Positions 1 through 11,140 of a stretch of 64,000 nucleotides of DNA are shown piece by piece. The translations under genes were made by a program, and so were the position numbers. Position 1 is the stretch's first letter; each line of letters opens with the position of its first letter. Source of the stretch: Ursus arctos (Eukaryota; Chordata; Mammalia; Carnivora; Ursidae); contig NW_026623100.1 in assembly GCF_023065955.2 (NCBI RefSeq), positions 65,476,727 to 65,540,726 of the forward strand, written 5' to 3'. A model generated the notes under the pieces. It was not told the DNA's origin. It ran no database searches and saw only the letters and a list, made by a program, of their open reading frames with translations.

Positions 1-157
1 TAAATTATATTTGCTGGTTTTAAAAAAGCATAACACTGGTGTAGTTTTAAATGTATGCAGAAGAAATATTAAAGACAACTATATTATAAAAGGGAGAGGG
101 AAGTGAGATAAAAAAAGAAGGTAAGAGTTCTACACTTTGCTCAGAATGGTAAAATAA

Positions 158-362
158 GGGGGGCGCCTGGGTGGCACAGCGGTTAAGCGTCTGCCTTCGG
201 CTCAGGGCGTGATCCCGGCGTTATGGGATCGAGCCCCACATCAGGCTCCTCCGCTATGAGCCTGCTTCTTCCTCTCCCGCTCCCCCTGCTTGTGTTCCCT
301 CTCTCGCTGGCTGTCTCTCTCTCTGTCAAATAAATAAATAAAATCTTTAAAAAAAAAAAAAA
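158..362 (+). mobile_element. CAN-SINE, young subfamily
   Basis: tRNA-Lys-like head 'gggcgcctgggtggcacagcgg', CT-rich middle, aataaa and A-tail. Perfect 15-bp target duplication agaatggtaaaataa at 143-157 and 363-377. Confidence 0.95.
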
Positions 363-770
363 AGAATGGTAAAATAAAGGACACCGTCAATCGAGGGACT
401 TTCTACAAAATACCAGACATTCTACAGGAGCCTAAGGAAACATGATGGCTAAATGTATTGTGATTTCCTGGATGAGATCCTGAAATAGAAAAAGGACATT
501 AGATTTTAAAAAACTGAGGAATCTGAATAACTACAGACTTCAGTTTAAAATAATTACGAATATCAGTTCGTTAATTGTGGCAGATTTACCATACTAATAT
601 TTATAATAGAAGTATGACTATATGAAAACTCTCTCTACTATCTTTGCAATTTCTCTGTAAATGTATAACTATTCTAAAATTTAAAGTTTCCTTTAAAAAA
701 ATGCTACACCATTAAAAAAAAAAACTTATCTTTTAGGAGAAAAAGCATAAGGATGAATCAAATAGTCTTG

Positions 771-910
771 TTTTTTTTTTTAATTGCCCAGCATGGAGCC
801 CAGCCCAGAGCCTGAACTCATAACCCCGAGATCAAGACCTTGAGATCAAGACCTGAGCTGAGATCAAAAGTCAAACATTAGTCAACCAACTAAGCCACCC
901 AGGTACCCCC
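771..910 (-). mobile_element. CAN-SINE, short tRNA-type
   Basis: T-run, then reverse tRNA-like body ending 'taagccacccaggtacccc'. Diverged. Confidence 0.8.
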
Positions 911-956
911 AAATATTCTCTTAACAGTCAAACCCAGGAAGGTTTCCTCATCTCTG

Positions 957-982
957 TCTCCATCATCATCATCATCATCATC
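957..982 (+). repeat. (ATC)n microsatellite
   Basis: About eight 'atc' units in a row. Confidence 0.9.
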
Positions 983-984
983 CA

Positions 985-1760
985 TTTTAACTATAACATA
1001 TGGAAGGTAATATACTTGCAATCCACACAGCACCACGAATTAACAGATGTTAATCTTTTGCCAGGCATGTTTCAGGACTTTTGTTTCTTTTTTGTTTCAG
1101 CTGAAGCTCCAGATCTTTACTATCTCTTTCCCTTTTATCCCCAGAAATAACCATGATCTTGAGGTTGTTTATCATTCCTATTCATATTTTATACTTTCAT
1201 TATATATGTTCACATCCAGATTCAATACAGCATTATTTTGGGCATACATATGTGCAGGTGTGTGTGTACTTAATGGTATCCCACTGTTCCTACCATTTAC
1301 AACATTTTTTAGACTTAACATTGTTTTAAGGTTGATCCACATCCATACATAATAGATCTAGTTCATTCACTTTAATTTCTGCCTGGTTTTAAAGTATGGT
1401 GTGAGTGCTGAGTGGCTCAGTCCATTAAGCGTCTGCCTTTGGCTCAGGTCATGATCCCAGGGTCCTGGGATATGGTCCCGAATCAGGCTCCCTGCTCAGC
1501 AGGAAGCCTGCTTCTCCCTCTCCCTCTCCCCCTGCTCACACTCGCTCTCTTTCTCTCTTTTGCACATGCGCACACGTGTGCACATACCCGCTCTCTTTCT
1601 CTCAAGTAAATAAATAATAATTTTTTTTTAAAAATGAAGTATGGTGGCACATTGTAAAACTATGATTTGTTTATTCATTCTACTATTTGTGTATGGTAGG
1701 TTATTTCCACTTCTTGGGCCATTCTTTAATAAATTTCCTTTCTAAAATTTGTTTAAAATT
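985..1760 (-). mobile_element. Old L1 3' fragment, split by a SINE
   Basis: T-rich antisense text ('ttaatggtatcccactgttcc', 'gttgatccacatccatacataa', 'tttattcattctactatttg') resembles ancient L1 ORF2/3' UTR. A SINE splits it at 1402-1636. Confidence 0.5.
1402..1636 (+). mobile_element. CAN-SINE
   Basis: Older 'gtggctcagtccattaagcg' type. Target duplication aagtatggtg at 1392-1401 and 1637-1646. Confidence 0.9.
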
Positions 1761-2380
1761 CACAGACTTCCAAGAAAAAACAATCTGAGAGCTATATTAA
1801 GTAAAAAACAACTTTTTTGTATATTTCTTTTGTGTGTGAGAGAGCAACATGAAAGTTGTGGTCACTTCATTTTTCAAAAACAAGAACAGGAAACATAACA
1901 CTTTTAAAGTAAATAACTCAAAAGCAAAGTATACAGTTTGGTTCGTTTCATGACCAGAAAAAGACCCATGAGTACTTTCAGTTTCTAAATTACACATTGT
2001 CTTTAATTATTTTAATTTTTTTCAATAAGCCTGCATTGCTCTAATAAACTAAAATCAAAGTTGCTTTTTTAAATAAATTATTTTCTTGTTTTTATATTTT
2101 TAATATAAGTATATCGTTTTTGCCCCAACACAGTGAAATTTTAATTGAATGCAAACTCCTGTTTGGTGGGATTTATTCTTTAGGTGTGAGATAAAGGTCC
2201 AAACTAATTCTACAAGTTCAAGGAGACAGCATGGTACTCACCCTCTTTTTTATTTGACCTGAGTATTGTGTGATCAGTTCACGTCCTGTTGGTAATTGTG
2301 ACCCATCAAATGGCCTCTACCCATCTCATTACATCAGTTAGTCTTGAGGAGGTTGGATCTTATCCTGTAAAGGATGTTTT

Positions 2381-2561
2381 AAACATATTATTTATTTAAC
2401 AGAGAGAGAGAGCACGAGCAAGGGGGAGCAGAAGAGGGAGAGGGAGAAGCAGACTCCTCACTGAACAGGGAGCCTGACTTGGGGCTCAATCCCAGGACCC
2501 TGGGATCATGACCTGAGCCAAAGGCAGACGCTTAACTGACTGAGCCACCAAGGCGCCCCTA
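2381..2561 (-). mobile_element. CAN-SINE
   Basis: Reverse copy ending 'tgagccaccaaggcgcccc'. Target duplication taaaggatgtttt at 2368-2380 and 2562-2574. Confidence 0.9.
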
Positions 2562-2760
2562 TAAAGGATGTTTTTAAGTGTTCTAAGAATACTTAGCTTT
2601 TCTGTAATGCATTTGGAGAAACTTTTAGGAACACGTGTAATACCAGTGACTGTAAGAGTGCCATCCATCTGCTACAAAGAAAACGATGTTTTAAGGGAAT
2701 GGATATGATTGCCATTCTGTAATTCATTTAGAGAATTTTTTTTTAAACAAATGTAACAAA

Positions 2761-2929
2761 GGCACCTGGGTGGCTCAGTGGGTTAAGCATCTGACTCTTG
2801 ATTTTGGCTCAGGTCATGATCTCGGGGTCGTGAGATCGAGCCCCGCATGGGGCTCCACACTAAACATGGAACCTGCTTAAGAATCTCTCTCTCCCTCTCC
2901 CACCCTCTAAAAAAAAGAAAAAAGAAAAA
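2761..2929 (+). mobile_element. CAN-SINE
   Basis: 'ggcacctgggtggctcagtggg' head, CT-rich middle and A-rich tail. Duplication not clear. Confidence 0.88.
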
Positions 2930-3719
2930 GATGATTATAAGAGCTGTATGCATGCTGCTTTGAGAAGAGTGTTATTTAAGGGAATCTGGGTGATAGGCAT
3001 TCTGTGATGCACTTAAAAAATGTGTTTAATAAAACAGAGGTATAAGTGTGCTATATGCCTGCTACCTTGACAAGAGTATTATTCCAGAGTGATTTGAATA
3101 ACTTGAGAGAGAAAGAGTTCAGGAAGACAACCCCATTGAGTTTTATGAACTCTGGGATCATCTCCCAGTTGTGCATGCATAAATCTGACCCTAAATAGCA
3201 TACTATACGCATAGAACCACAGTGAGACAGACCATCACCAGGGCCCATACTGGCCACTGGGGGGCATATATGCAGCAGATCTGAATAGCACTGCAGACTT
3301 TTGGAAAGGGAACTGATGTTAAAAATACAATCCACAGTGGGTTAGTCAGATCTCATGACCTGAACCAAACCAGGTCAATCCCTGCTAACACAAAAAAATT
3401 AACATTTTCCATAGGCTTTAAATGGCATAACATCAAATGTCCAGATACAATCCAAAATTACTCGGTTTATAAAAAAAAATAGGAAATCTCAACTCACATG
3501 GGAAAAAAAACAATCAACAGACAACAATGCTGAAATGACATAGATGTTGGAATTATTTAAAAAAAAAGATATTAAAGCAATTATTATAAAAGTGTCATAA
3601 GTATGAACATTCTTGAAATGAATGAGAAGATGAAGTTTCAGTGAAGAAACAGAAAATTTAAAGATCCAAATGGTAATAACAGTAATCAAACAATTTTTAA
3701 ATTACTGCATGGATTCTAT
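2930..3719. other. Intergenic AT-rich sequence, nothing recognised
   Basis: No clear gene or repeat assignment. Short open frames only. Confidence 0.5.
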
Positions 3720-4110
3720 TTGTTTCATATTGCTTCTGTAACAAATTACTACAAATATCGTGATTTAAAACAAAACAAACGTCGTATCTTACAGTCATGA
3801 GGATCAGACATCTGAAGTGAATCTTATGAGGTTAAAATCAAGATGTCAGCAGGGCTGCATTTCTTTTGGAGGTTCTGGAGAGGAATCCATTTCCTTGCCT
3901 CTTCCAGCTCCTAGAGGCTGCCTTCATTCTTTGGCTCATGGCCCCTTTCTCCAGCTTCAAAGCACATCACCCCAACCTCTGCTTCTGTTGTAGATCTTCT
4001 GTTTTGTCCCTCATAGTCCTGTCTTCTTTTTATAAGGATGCTGGTGATTACATTGGGCCCACCCGGATAATCCAGGATAACCTTCCTATCTCAAGATCCT
4101 TAACTCAGTC
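3720..4110 (+). repeat. Ancient interspersed repeat, family not resolved
   Basis: 'gcttctgtaacaaattactacaaat', 'tcaagatgtcagcagggctgc', 'ccttgcctcttccagctcc' and 'ttataaggatgctggtgattacattgggcccaccc' follow a common mammalian repeat that I recognise but cannot name with certainty. Confidence 0.6.
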
Positions 4111-4507
4111 ACATCTGTTATTCACAAGAAAGAGAAAAAAAAAATTGAAAAACTGAGCAAAGCTACAGGGGTCTATGAAAAAAATAATACAGGGGGAAAA
4201 TCTAACATTTGTCATTAGAGTCCAAGAAAGAGAGGAGAAAGAATGTGGTGCAGAAAAAATATTTGAAGAAATAATGGCTGAAATGCTCAAATTTGATGGG
4301 ATACATAAAGCTACATATGCGAAAAGCTCAGTGAATCCAAAACAGGATTAGCCTAAAAAAAAACCAAAACAAACAAAAAAACCCAGCCTAGCCACATCAT
4401 AACAGTTTCAAGACAAAGGAAAAAAACTTGAAAGCAGCATAGAAATGATACATTACTTACAAGGGAACAATAACTATGGATTTTGCATTAGAAACCATGA
4501 GGGCCAG

Positions 4508-4794
4508 GGGCACCTGGGGGGCACAGTCGTTAAGCGTCTAGACGCCTTGGGCTCAGGGCGTGATTCCAGGGTCCTGGGATAGAGCCCCACATCGGGCTCT
4601 TCCGCTGGGAGCCTGCTGCTTCCTCTCCCACTCCCCCTGCTTGTGTTCCCTCTCTCGCTGGCTGTCTCTCTCTGTCAAATAAATAAATAAATTCTTTAAA
4701 AAAAAGAAAGAAAGAAAGAAAGAAAGAAAGGAAGGAAGGAAGGAAGGAAGGGAGGGAGGGAGGGAGGAAGGAAGGAAGGAAGGAAAGAAGGAAA
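4508..4794 (+). mobile_element. CAN-SINE with expanded GAAA/GGAA tail
   Basis: Perfect 17-bp target duplication gaaaccatgagggccag (4491-4507, 4795-4811). The A-tail has grown into about 95 bp of GAAA, GGAA and GGGA units (4700-4794). Confidence 0.95.
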
Positions 4795-4838
4795 GAAACC
4801 ATGAGGGCCAGAAGAAAATGGAACAAGATTTTAAAGTA

Positions 4839-5457
4839 CAGTTGATCCTTGAACAACTTGAAGGTTAGGGATGCTAACGCCCGCACAGTCAAAAATCGAT
4901 GTATACCTTCCGACTCCCCCAAAACGTAACCTCTAATAGCCTACTGTTGGCCAGAAGCCTTACTGATAACAGAAGCAGTCAGTTAACATCTATTTTGTGT
5001 GTTATATATATTATATAGTGCATTCTTAGAATAAAGTAACGTAGAGAAAAGAAAATGTTAAGAAAATCATAAGGAAGAGAGTGGAAGGGGGTGGGCAAAA
5101 GGGGTGAAGGGGAGTGGAAGTTACAGGCTTCCAGGTACAGAATGAATAGGTCACAGGAATGAAAGGCGCAGCATAGGGAATCTAGTCAATGGTATTGTAA
5201 TAGTGTTTTTTGGTGCCAGGTGGTAGCTACACTTGTAGCGAGCACGGCATCAGGTATAGAGCTGTTGAACCATTGTGCTGTACACCTGAAACTAACATAA
5301 CATCATGTGTCAACTATTCAAAAAAGAAAAAAGGAAGAAAGAAAAAAATCGTTAAGAAAGAAAAAATGCATTTATAGCACCATACTGTATTTATTGAAAA
5401 AGATTGCATCTAAGTGGACCCGCACAGGTTAAACCCATGTTGTTCAAGGGTCAGCTG
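4839..5457. mobile_element. DNA transposon (Tc1/mariner or Tigger-like MER) with terminal inverted repeats
   Basis: The left end CAGTTGATCCTTGAACAACTTG and the reversed right end CAGCTGACCCTTGAACAACATG match at 18 of 22 or better, so they are inverted repeats. A TA precedes the left end, as expected for TA-targeting elements. The interior is noncoding and interrupted by an L1 tail. The family is inferred from memory. Confidence 0.65.
5070..5345 (+). mobile_element. L1 3'-end fragment nested in a DNA transposon
   Basis: 'gtgctgtacacctgaaactaacataacatcatgtgtcaactattc' is the classic 3' end of mammalian L1s, followed by an A-rich tail. It separates the two halves of the 4839-5457 element. Left boundary approximate. 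Confidence 0.7.
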
Positions 5458-7134
5458 TGCTACAAAGATCACATAATTCAACTGCTTCATTGTATTGATG
5501 TGAAAAGCGAGGTCTCTAGAAAGATGAAGTGACTGTCTTGAATCACAAGCTTCTTTAATTCTGTAACTTAATGTAATAACCACTTTTCTGCCATCACAGC
5601 TTCCTTGGCTTTTCTGAGCATGTGTCCATACACATTCCTTTAGCTGCAAATAACAGAAACCTGCTCTAACTAGCTCAAGCAAGAAGGGAAATAATTAAAA
5701 GAAGCTGGGGCCCCTGATGGAACTCAAGATCAGGAGTGCAAAGGAGCATCAAAAACAAACTAAAGTTGAAACAATGTGCTCTCTTCTTGTTTCTTTCCAT
5801 TTTTGTTCACACTTTATCCTCACTCTTTCTTTGAGCGCAGACCATTTCCCCAGTCCATATGACCGAGAACTAGTAGCTGGTGAGATTTACATGTTGCAGG
5901 TCCAAATTCAGGCCCTCACTAGTCCCAGCTCCCAGAATATCTCAGAAGAGAGAAATGTTCCAACATGGCGTTTGATGTGTCCTCAACTGACTGTACTGTA
6001 GTCAGGGAGCCGTAGCAGGACTGTGTAAAGTGACCACTTGCATGCTATACCTGGGATTATGGGCGGAGGGTAATTTGAGGAAGTGAGTCAGAAAGTAAGT
6101 GGAATAGAAGCAGTAACAGCAGGCTTCCAGAACAAGTCTCTTGGCACACATTCCCCTATGGCTTGTAGCAAGGTGTTGAAACAGATTTCCTAGGTTTACT
6201 GATTTTATAAAATCTACTCATTTGTATATTTTGTCATTAGTTATATGAAGTTTTCCAGTTTTCTCTTTCACGAGAGTATTGAAATAAATCTTGTTATAAT
6301 TTTGCATGGTGTTGGCAAGGAACGTTTACTCTTTTCTTCTCACATTTCCACCGAGGCAAGGGAACTTCTCCCCAGAAGGATATAGTCTCTGCTCCCTCTC
6401 CCTCTTCCGCAAGCAAAAAGGGATTTCACTGCCTGGTAAGACAGGCAGAATATGCTCTGGGTGCTCCCTCTTTGGAAATGGCCAGTCCTGCAGACTCATT
6501 CTGAGCAACTCCGTCCCCCCAAGGGAGACCCGGAGATGCCTGGCTATGTCAGGGACTGGGCTAGGTAAATTCAGTTCGGGGAGGATGTATTGGGAAGGGC
6601 ATCTGGCTGAGATCCGAACCACCTTCTCTCACTCAGCTCTGCCAGTAACGAAGCTGCTCTTGATCCCCAGCTGTCCGATTCCTGTGTCTGCTTCTCCATC
6701 AGTTGCTGCTTCTCCAACCTTAACATGTAGTTGTTCATAGAAAAAATAATTGTTCTTCTTTCATGGAGTCATATTACCACTCACAGCCTTTTATGATTTG
6801 TATAAGACATTTCATATTTTTCCTTGTAGATCACAGCTTTGTTCCCAATGGTCACATTTGCTGAATTAAGCACATCTAGATAAGCAAGGTACTCATGAGC
6901 TGACTTTGAAAGAACTGCTTGATTCTTACACACAAACTCTCCATACTCCGTCCTGTTTTTAATATTATATTCATCTCCTCTCCTCCTTAGGAAAAGAAGC
7001 TTTTTTGAAGAACTGTCTTCTTTGTGGGATCAAATGCTATCTCATACTATCTTTAATGCATTTTTGTGGCCAGAAGTTCCTATGATTCTATATTTAAATT
7101 GATCTATCTTAATTCCCTTTATCTAATTCCTCAG
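5458..7134. other. Intergenic sequence, nothing recognised
   Basis: Short open frames on both strands, the largest 144 codons at 6306-6740. No conserved protein pattern, splice structure or CpG-rich promoter. Probably old, eroded repeats. Confidence 0.5.
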
Positions 7135-7250
7135 ATTCAAAGTCAGAAGACCCGGCTTTAAGCTCTGGTTCTGCCATCCACTAGCTGTGTGATCTCCTGG
7201 CTCCTTTTCCTTTTCTGTAAAGTAAGAGAGCTGGAGTAGATGGAGTAGAT
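7135..7250 (+). repeat. MIR
   Basis: 'gctctggttctgccatccactagctgtgtgatctcctgg' matches the MIR core. Confidence 0.8.
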
Positions 7251-8411
7251 AATAATTGAGGTAGGGAAACTGAAAAGGCTTGGTTTGTGCTGTTTTCCTG
7301 CGAGGCCCTATTTACTCAACGTTCTGTATTTCACCTGGCATCTGAGTAAAAACCAGAGAAGCTACATTCCCACTCCAAGAGGGAAGCAAGAGAGTTAACC
7401 ATTCTCTGAGTTTCATCCTTGGCCCCCAAACACCTGACAATGGCTAAGAAGAGCGGGATTCCAAACATGTTCTAGGACATTAGCTTCAAACAAACCTCAG
7501 CTGACGCTGGCATCAATGCTCCCTACCTTCAACAGTTGATGAAATAACACCTATCATTCACCTTTGATTGGACCCTACCCTGGATTCCTGAAGGAACACG
7601 TATCCAGGAACCCTAACCCCCAGCAACAATGAGACTAACTCTCCTTTCTTTTCCGAGTCTCCCAGACACTCCATCTGCTATTCTCTTGTCACTCACGCTA
7701 TTCAGTGAACTCTGTTTTCACTTCCTCCTCACACTCATTTGACTTCTATGCAAAGCCAAGGAGCCTCTTGGCTGGGCCTGTGCGATCCCCCCTCTGGATC
7801 CTCGGACCCAGCCTGCCTGCTTCAATATCTCAGCTAAAGTCCCTTCCCAGTCTAACAACCTATCATTTAATATTTCCAATAATGTCATGCCGCGTCAGGT
7901 GGAAAGAGAATAAGAAGTTAGGATTCATATGGGGTAAAGGTCTAAGCTGCATTTATTCTTTAATAATCTATTAGTAGCTTACATAGTAAAGGAGGTAAAA
8001 CTTCCTAAGATAACTTTTTCGAATACAGATAAGAGAAGCAGAGATTACAAACCTTTTTATCAAAGACTCCGCTGACATGGCCTGGAGGGCTCAAAGCACA
8101 AAGGAATAGAAAGGAAATTTCTTTTGCCCAGGGTGCAAACTAGGAGCCCAGAGAAGCTGCCAGCAGGGGTGGAAACTTAACTGGTTTCCAAGTATCATTA
8201 GGTATTTAGAAGGACAGAGGCCAAGAACCTTACAGTTGACCTTCGACTTGGGAGTAGGTAGGTGACAGCAATTAAGTACGTGTTTGTCTGAACCCCACCC
8301 TAAGCCTGAGACCTGATTCAGCCTCTGACTGCTTCCTGGAAACCAGGGACACCTGGGCAAACCTGAAGGACTCTGAACCTGGTTGGTCTACAAGAGAGGA
8401 GTTGAGACTGT
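7251..8411. other. Intergenic sequence, nothing recognised
   Basis: Unique-looking DNA. Open frames of up to 89 codons have no recognisable match. Confidence 0.5.
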
Positions 8412-8418
8412 AAGATTT

Positions 8419-8608
8419 GTTTGTTTTTAAGATCTATTCATCTGAGAGAGAGAAAGTGCACGCGAGCAGGGGGGTGAGAAGGGACAGGGGGAAAAGGAGA
8501 GAATCTCAAACAGACTCTCTGCCGAGCAGGGACCTCCCCCCCTCCAAAGCATGACTAAGACGAAATCAAGAGTGGGTCACTTAAGCGACTGAGCCACCCA
8601 GGCACCCC
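8419..8608 (-). mobile_element. CAN-SINE
   Basis: Reverse copy ending 'tgagccacccaggcacccc'. Duplication aagattt at 8412-8418 and 8609-8615. Confidence 0.9.
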
Positions 8609-8733
8609 AAGATTTAATATTTTTATTAGGACTGCTCTTCCATTATAGAATACAAAATTGAAAAATACAGAACATAGAAAAACATGCCAAATCCTACCAT
8701 TTAGTTAAAACCACTGTTGATGTCTTGATGTGT

Positions 8734-8870
8734 TTCTTTTCTTTTTTTTTTTAGGTAGGCCCCACACTGGGTGTGGAATCCCACATGGGCCCAAACGCAC
8801 GACCCTGAAATCAAGACTTGAGCTGAGATCAAGTGTCAGAAGCTTAACCGACTGAGTCACCCAGGTGCCC
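8734..8870 (-). mobile_element. CAN-SINE, short tRNA-type
   Basis: T-run followed by reverse tRNA-like body. Duplication cttgatgtgt (8724-8733) and cttggtgtgt (8871-8880). Confidence 0.85.
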
Positions 8871-9465
8871 CTTGGTGTGTGTCATTTATCCATTGATTCA
8901 TTTAAAACAAATATCATTTAAGGCCTCTGGTGCGCAGTGTGAAGCCCTGAGGAATCCTGAGGTAAAGTCAACAGATACTTTCTAGAGCCTGTAGCTTCCC
9001 TTCCAATCTTTTCTCAGTATTTTTTGTACAGGCAAAAGTGTTTGAAACTTCTCTCAAATTACAGAAACTGTTCCATCTCTCTCTTCTGTAGTCCCTGCCC
9101 CTTGACTGACCCTGTTGAACATCATCCAGGACCACTTCGTGCTTGGACTGACGCACTCTGGTGACTGTGGCCGAAGCTGGTGGTGGCCCGTATCACCCTG
9201 GCCCCTCTGAGACCACCTGCAGCTGCAGTGGACAGTTCCCAACATGCTGATGGCATCCCCGCTCCACGTTCTCAAACCTGATTCTTTCCCACTCTCAAGT
9301 TTTCTGAAATCACTTATTAACAAAGTCTTTGCTCCCATGCATGTCATTGCTCTGTGTGTCAAGCATAGCTGACAGCCATGACCTTTGGCAGCCATCCTAG
9401 CAAGGGGACAGTTGAGGTGGTGGTGGAAGTAGAAATGTATCGAGGCTAGGGTTTTACCCTATGTC

Positions 9466-9550
9466 TTGTGTGTATGTGTGTGTGTATGTGTGTGTGTGCA
9501 CACATGTGTGTGTTTATGCACGTATGTATGTTCGTGTGTATATGTGTGCA
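9466..9550 (+). repeat. Imperfect (TG)n microsatellite
   Basis: Alternating tg/tgta/tgca units over about 85 bp. Confidence 0.85.
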
Positions 9551-10010
9551 TGTTTAAATCTACTCTTCCTTTTTTTAATTAGGAAAATACATGCCTATGT
9601 TTAGAAAAAATATGTATCAAACAGACACATCTGCACCCTTAATCCCCTTCCCCAGAAGCAACAGTTGCCAACGTTCTGATGTGTTTTTCCAGAAATATTC
9701 TAGGTATAAAAAACACAGATATTGAATATTGATTCCCCTTTTTATGTAAAAGGCAGCATAATATAGACTTTACACTTCACCATATATATTGAACTCCACT
9801 CCAAAATAGAGTTACTTCACTTTTTCTCCACAACAATGTTCTGTTGTTTGGAAATGTCCCTTCTGAATGGACATTTTGGTTGTTTAACTCATTGGCTGTC
9901 ACGAACAACTCTGCCTCGAACATCCTTGTACACACGCTTTTGTATGCATGTATCACTACCCTTTGTCAGCACCGAATATAATCAGTAGTTTGTCTTTTGA
10001 TAATTAGTAG
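9541..10010 (-). mobile_element. Old L1 3' fragment
   Basis: 'gaatggacattttggttgtttaactcattggc' and 'aacaactctgcctcgaacatccttgtac' follow the antisense L1M pattern. Confidence 0.6.
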
Positions 10011-10222
10011 GTGACAGTATTTTCTTATCTCATTTTTTTTACTTTTTTCTTTTTTGTTTTCTTATTTTTGTCTTTGTCTTTTTTGTTTTCAGTTTTATTT
10101 TCTTATTTCAATGTGAATTTTTTATATGTTTATCAAACTGTTGATATTTTTCAGTAAACTGACCTTTTCTAATTTTTGCCCATTTTCTATCTTAGTGATG
10201 TAAGATAAAAAATTCTTATGTT

Positions 10223-10408
10223 GGGGCGCCTGGGTGGCACAGCGGTTAAGCGCCTGCCTTCGGCTCAGGGCGTGATCCCGGCGTTATGGGATCGAGCCCC
10301 ACATCAGGCTCCTCCGCTATGAGCCTGCTTCTTCCTCTCCCACTCCCCCTGCTTGTGTTCCCTCTCTCGCTGGCTATCTCTGTTAAATAAATAAATCTTT
10401 AAAAAAAA
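10223..10408 (+). mobile_element. CAN-SINE, young subfamily
   Basis: Near-consensus copy with perfect duplication aaaaattcttatgtt at 10208-10222 and 10409-10423. About 650 bp upstream of the ADGRF3 start codon. Confidence 0.95.
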
Positions 10409-10423
10409 AAAAATTCTTATGTT

Positions 10424-11056
10424 AAGGTTGGCCCTTTATTCAATCATGGTGCTACAAACATGTTGTCTTTCACCTTTTACCCTAATGTTCTTTTCATCCC
10501 CCATTTAAAGCTTTTTAAACAGTCTAATTTATTTTCTTTCTGGCTTTCTGGGTTTTGTGTCTTGTTTAGAAAAGCCGTCCTCACTTCAAAAATATTTTGT
10601 GAAATTACTTAATAATTTCTCCCAGAATTTTTCTTGGTTAAATTTAAGACTCTGGAAATAATTTTAAGCTAGAAATCAGTCCTAATGTTTGTCTTTTCTA
10701 CTGTTGCTCAGTGATCCAGCTTCCTGGAAGTTTCAGGACAATCCAGATTTCCCAGATCCCTGGCTTATTGGCACATTGCTTGTTGTGACCTAGAACGCCC
10801 AAGTCCTCTCCTGTGAACCGAGTTCTTGGTTCAGACCCCAGGGGGAAACTGTGCAGACCATTCTCACTGGGGCCCCACAGGGACCTGGATGACCATGTGA
10901 CTCAGTCACAGACTGTAGCACTTCCTCTGTAAATTCGGCTGGCTCCTGCCCCCTCTTCCCTCCCATCCCAGCTGTGCTGAGCCTTGCCAGCTCTTCTGTG
11001 AGGGAATTTGCATCATGCAGCAGCCGGAGGACTCTTGAGGACCGCTTCGCTGAGCC
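10424..11056 (+). promoter_or_regulatory. Proximal 5' region of ADGRF3
   Basis: Holds the presumed promoter and 5' UTR. It is not a CpG island, and I see no convincing TATA box. The start could also be reached from exons further upstream, as in long human transcripts recalled from memory. Placement is an inference from position only. Confidence 0.35.
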
Positions 11057-11140
11057 ATGGTCTGTTCAGCTGCCCCTGTGCTACTCCTGGCCATGACTCT
11101 CCCCCTGGTGGGGTCACCAGTTGTGCAAGCATCCCAACCT
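11057..11140 (+). CDS. ADGRF3: ADGRF3 exon 1: start codon and signal peptide
   Basis: Encodes 28 residues starting MVCSAAPVLLLAM, with a hydrophobic core and a likely signal-peptidase site after VVQA. The ATG sits in a good Kozak context (GAGCCATGG), and an in-frame TGA six bases upstream fixes the start. The donor is CCT|gtgagt and the exon ends in phase 0. Confidence 0.9.

Noticed and set aside
4530..4922. 130-codon frame with Ser/Phe/Leu/Pro runs on the - strand
   Set aside because: Translation of a SINE and its GAAA/GGAA tail.
6306..6740. 144-codon frame on the + strand
   Set aside because: No recognisable domain, no splice context, and a comparable frame lies on the opposite strand. 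Composition alone can explain it.
9054..9395. 113-codon frame on the - strand
   Set aside because: No recognised protein pattern and no supporting splice sites. Treated as chance.
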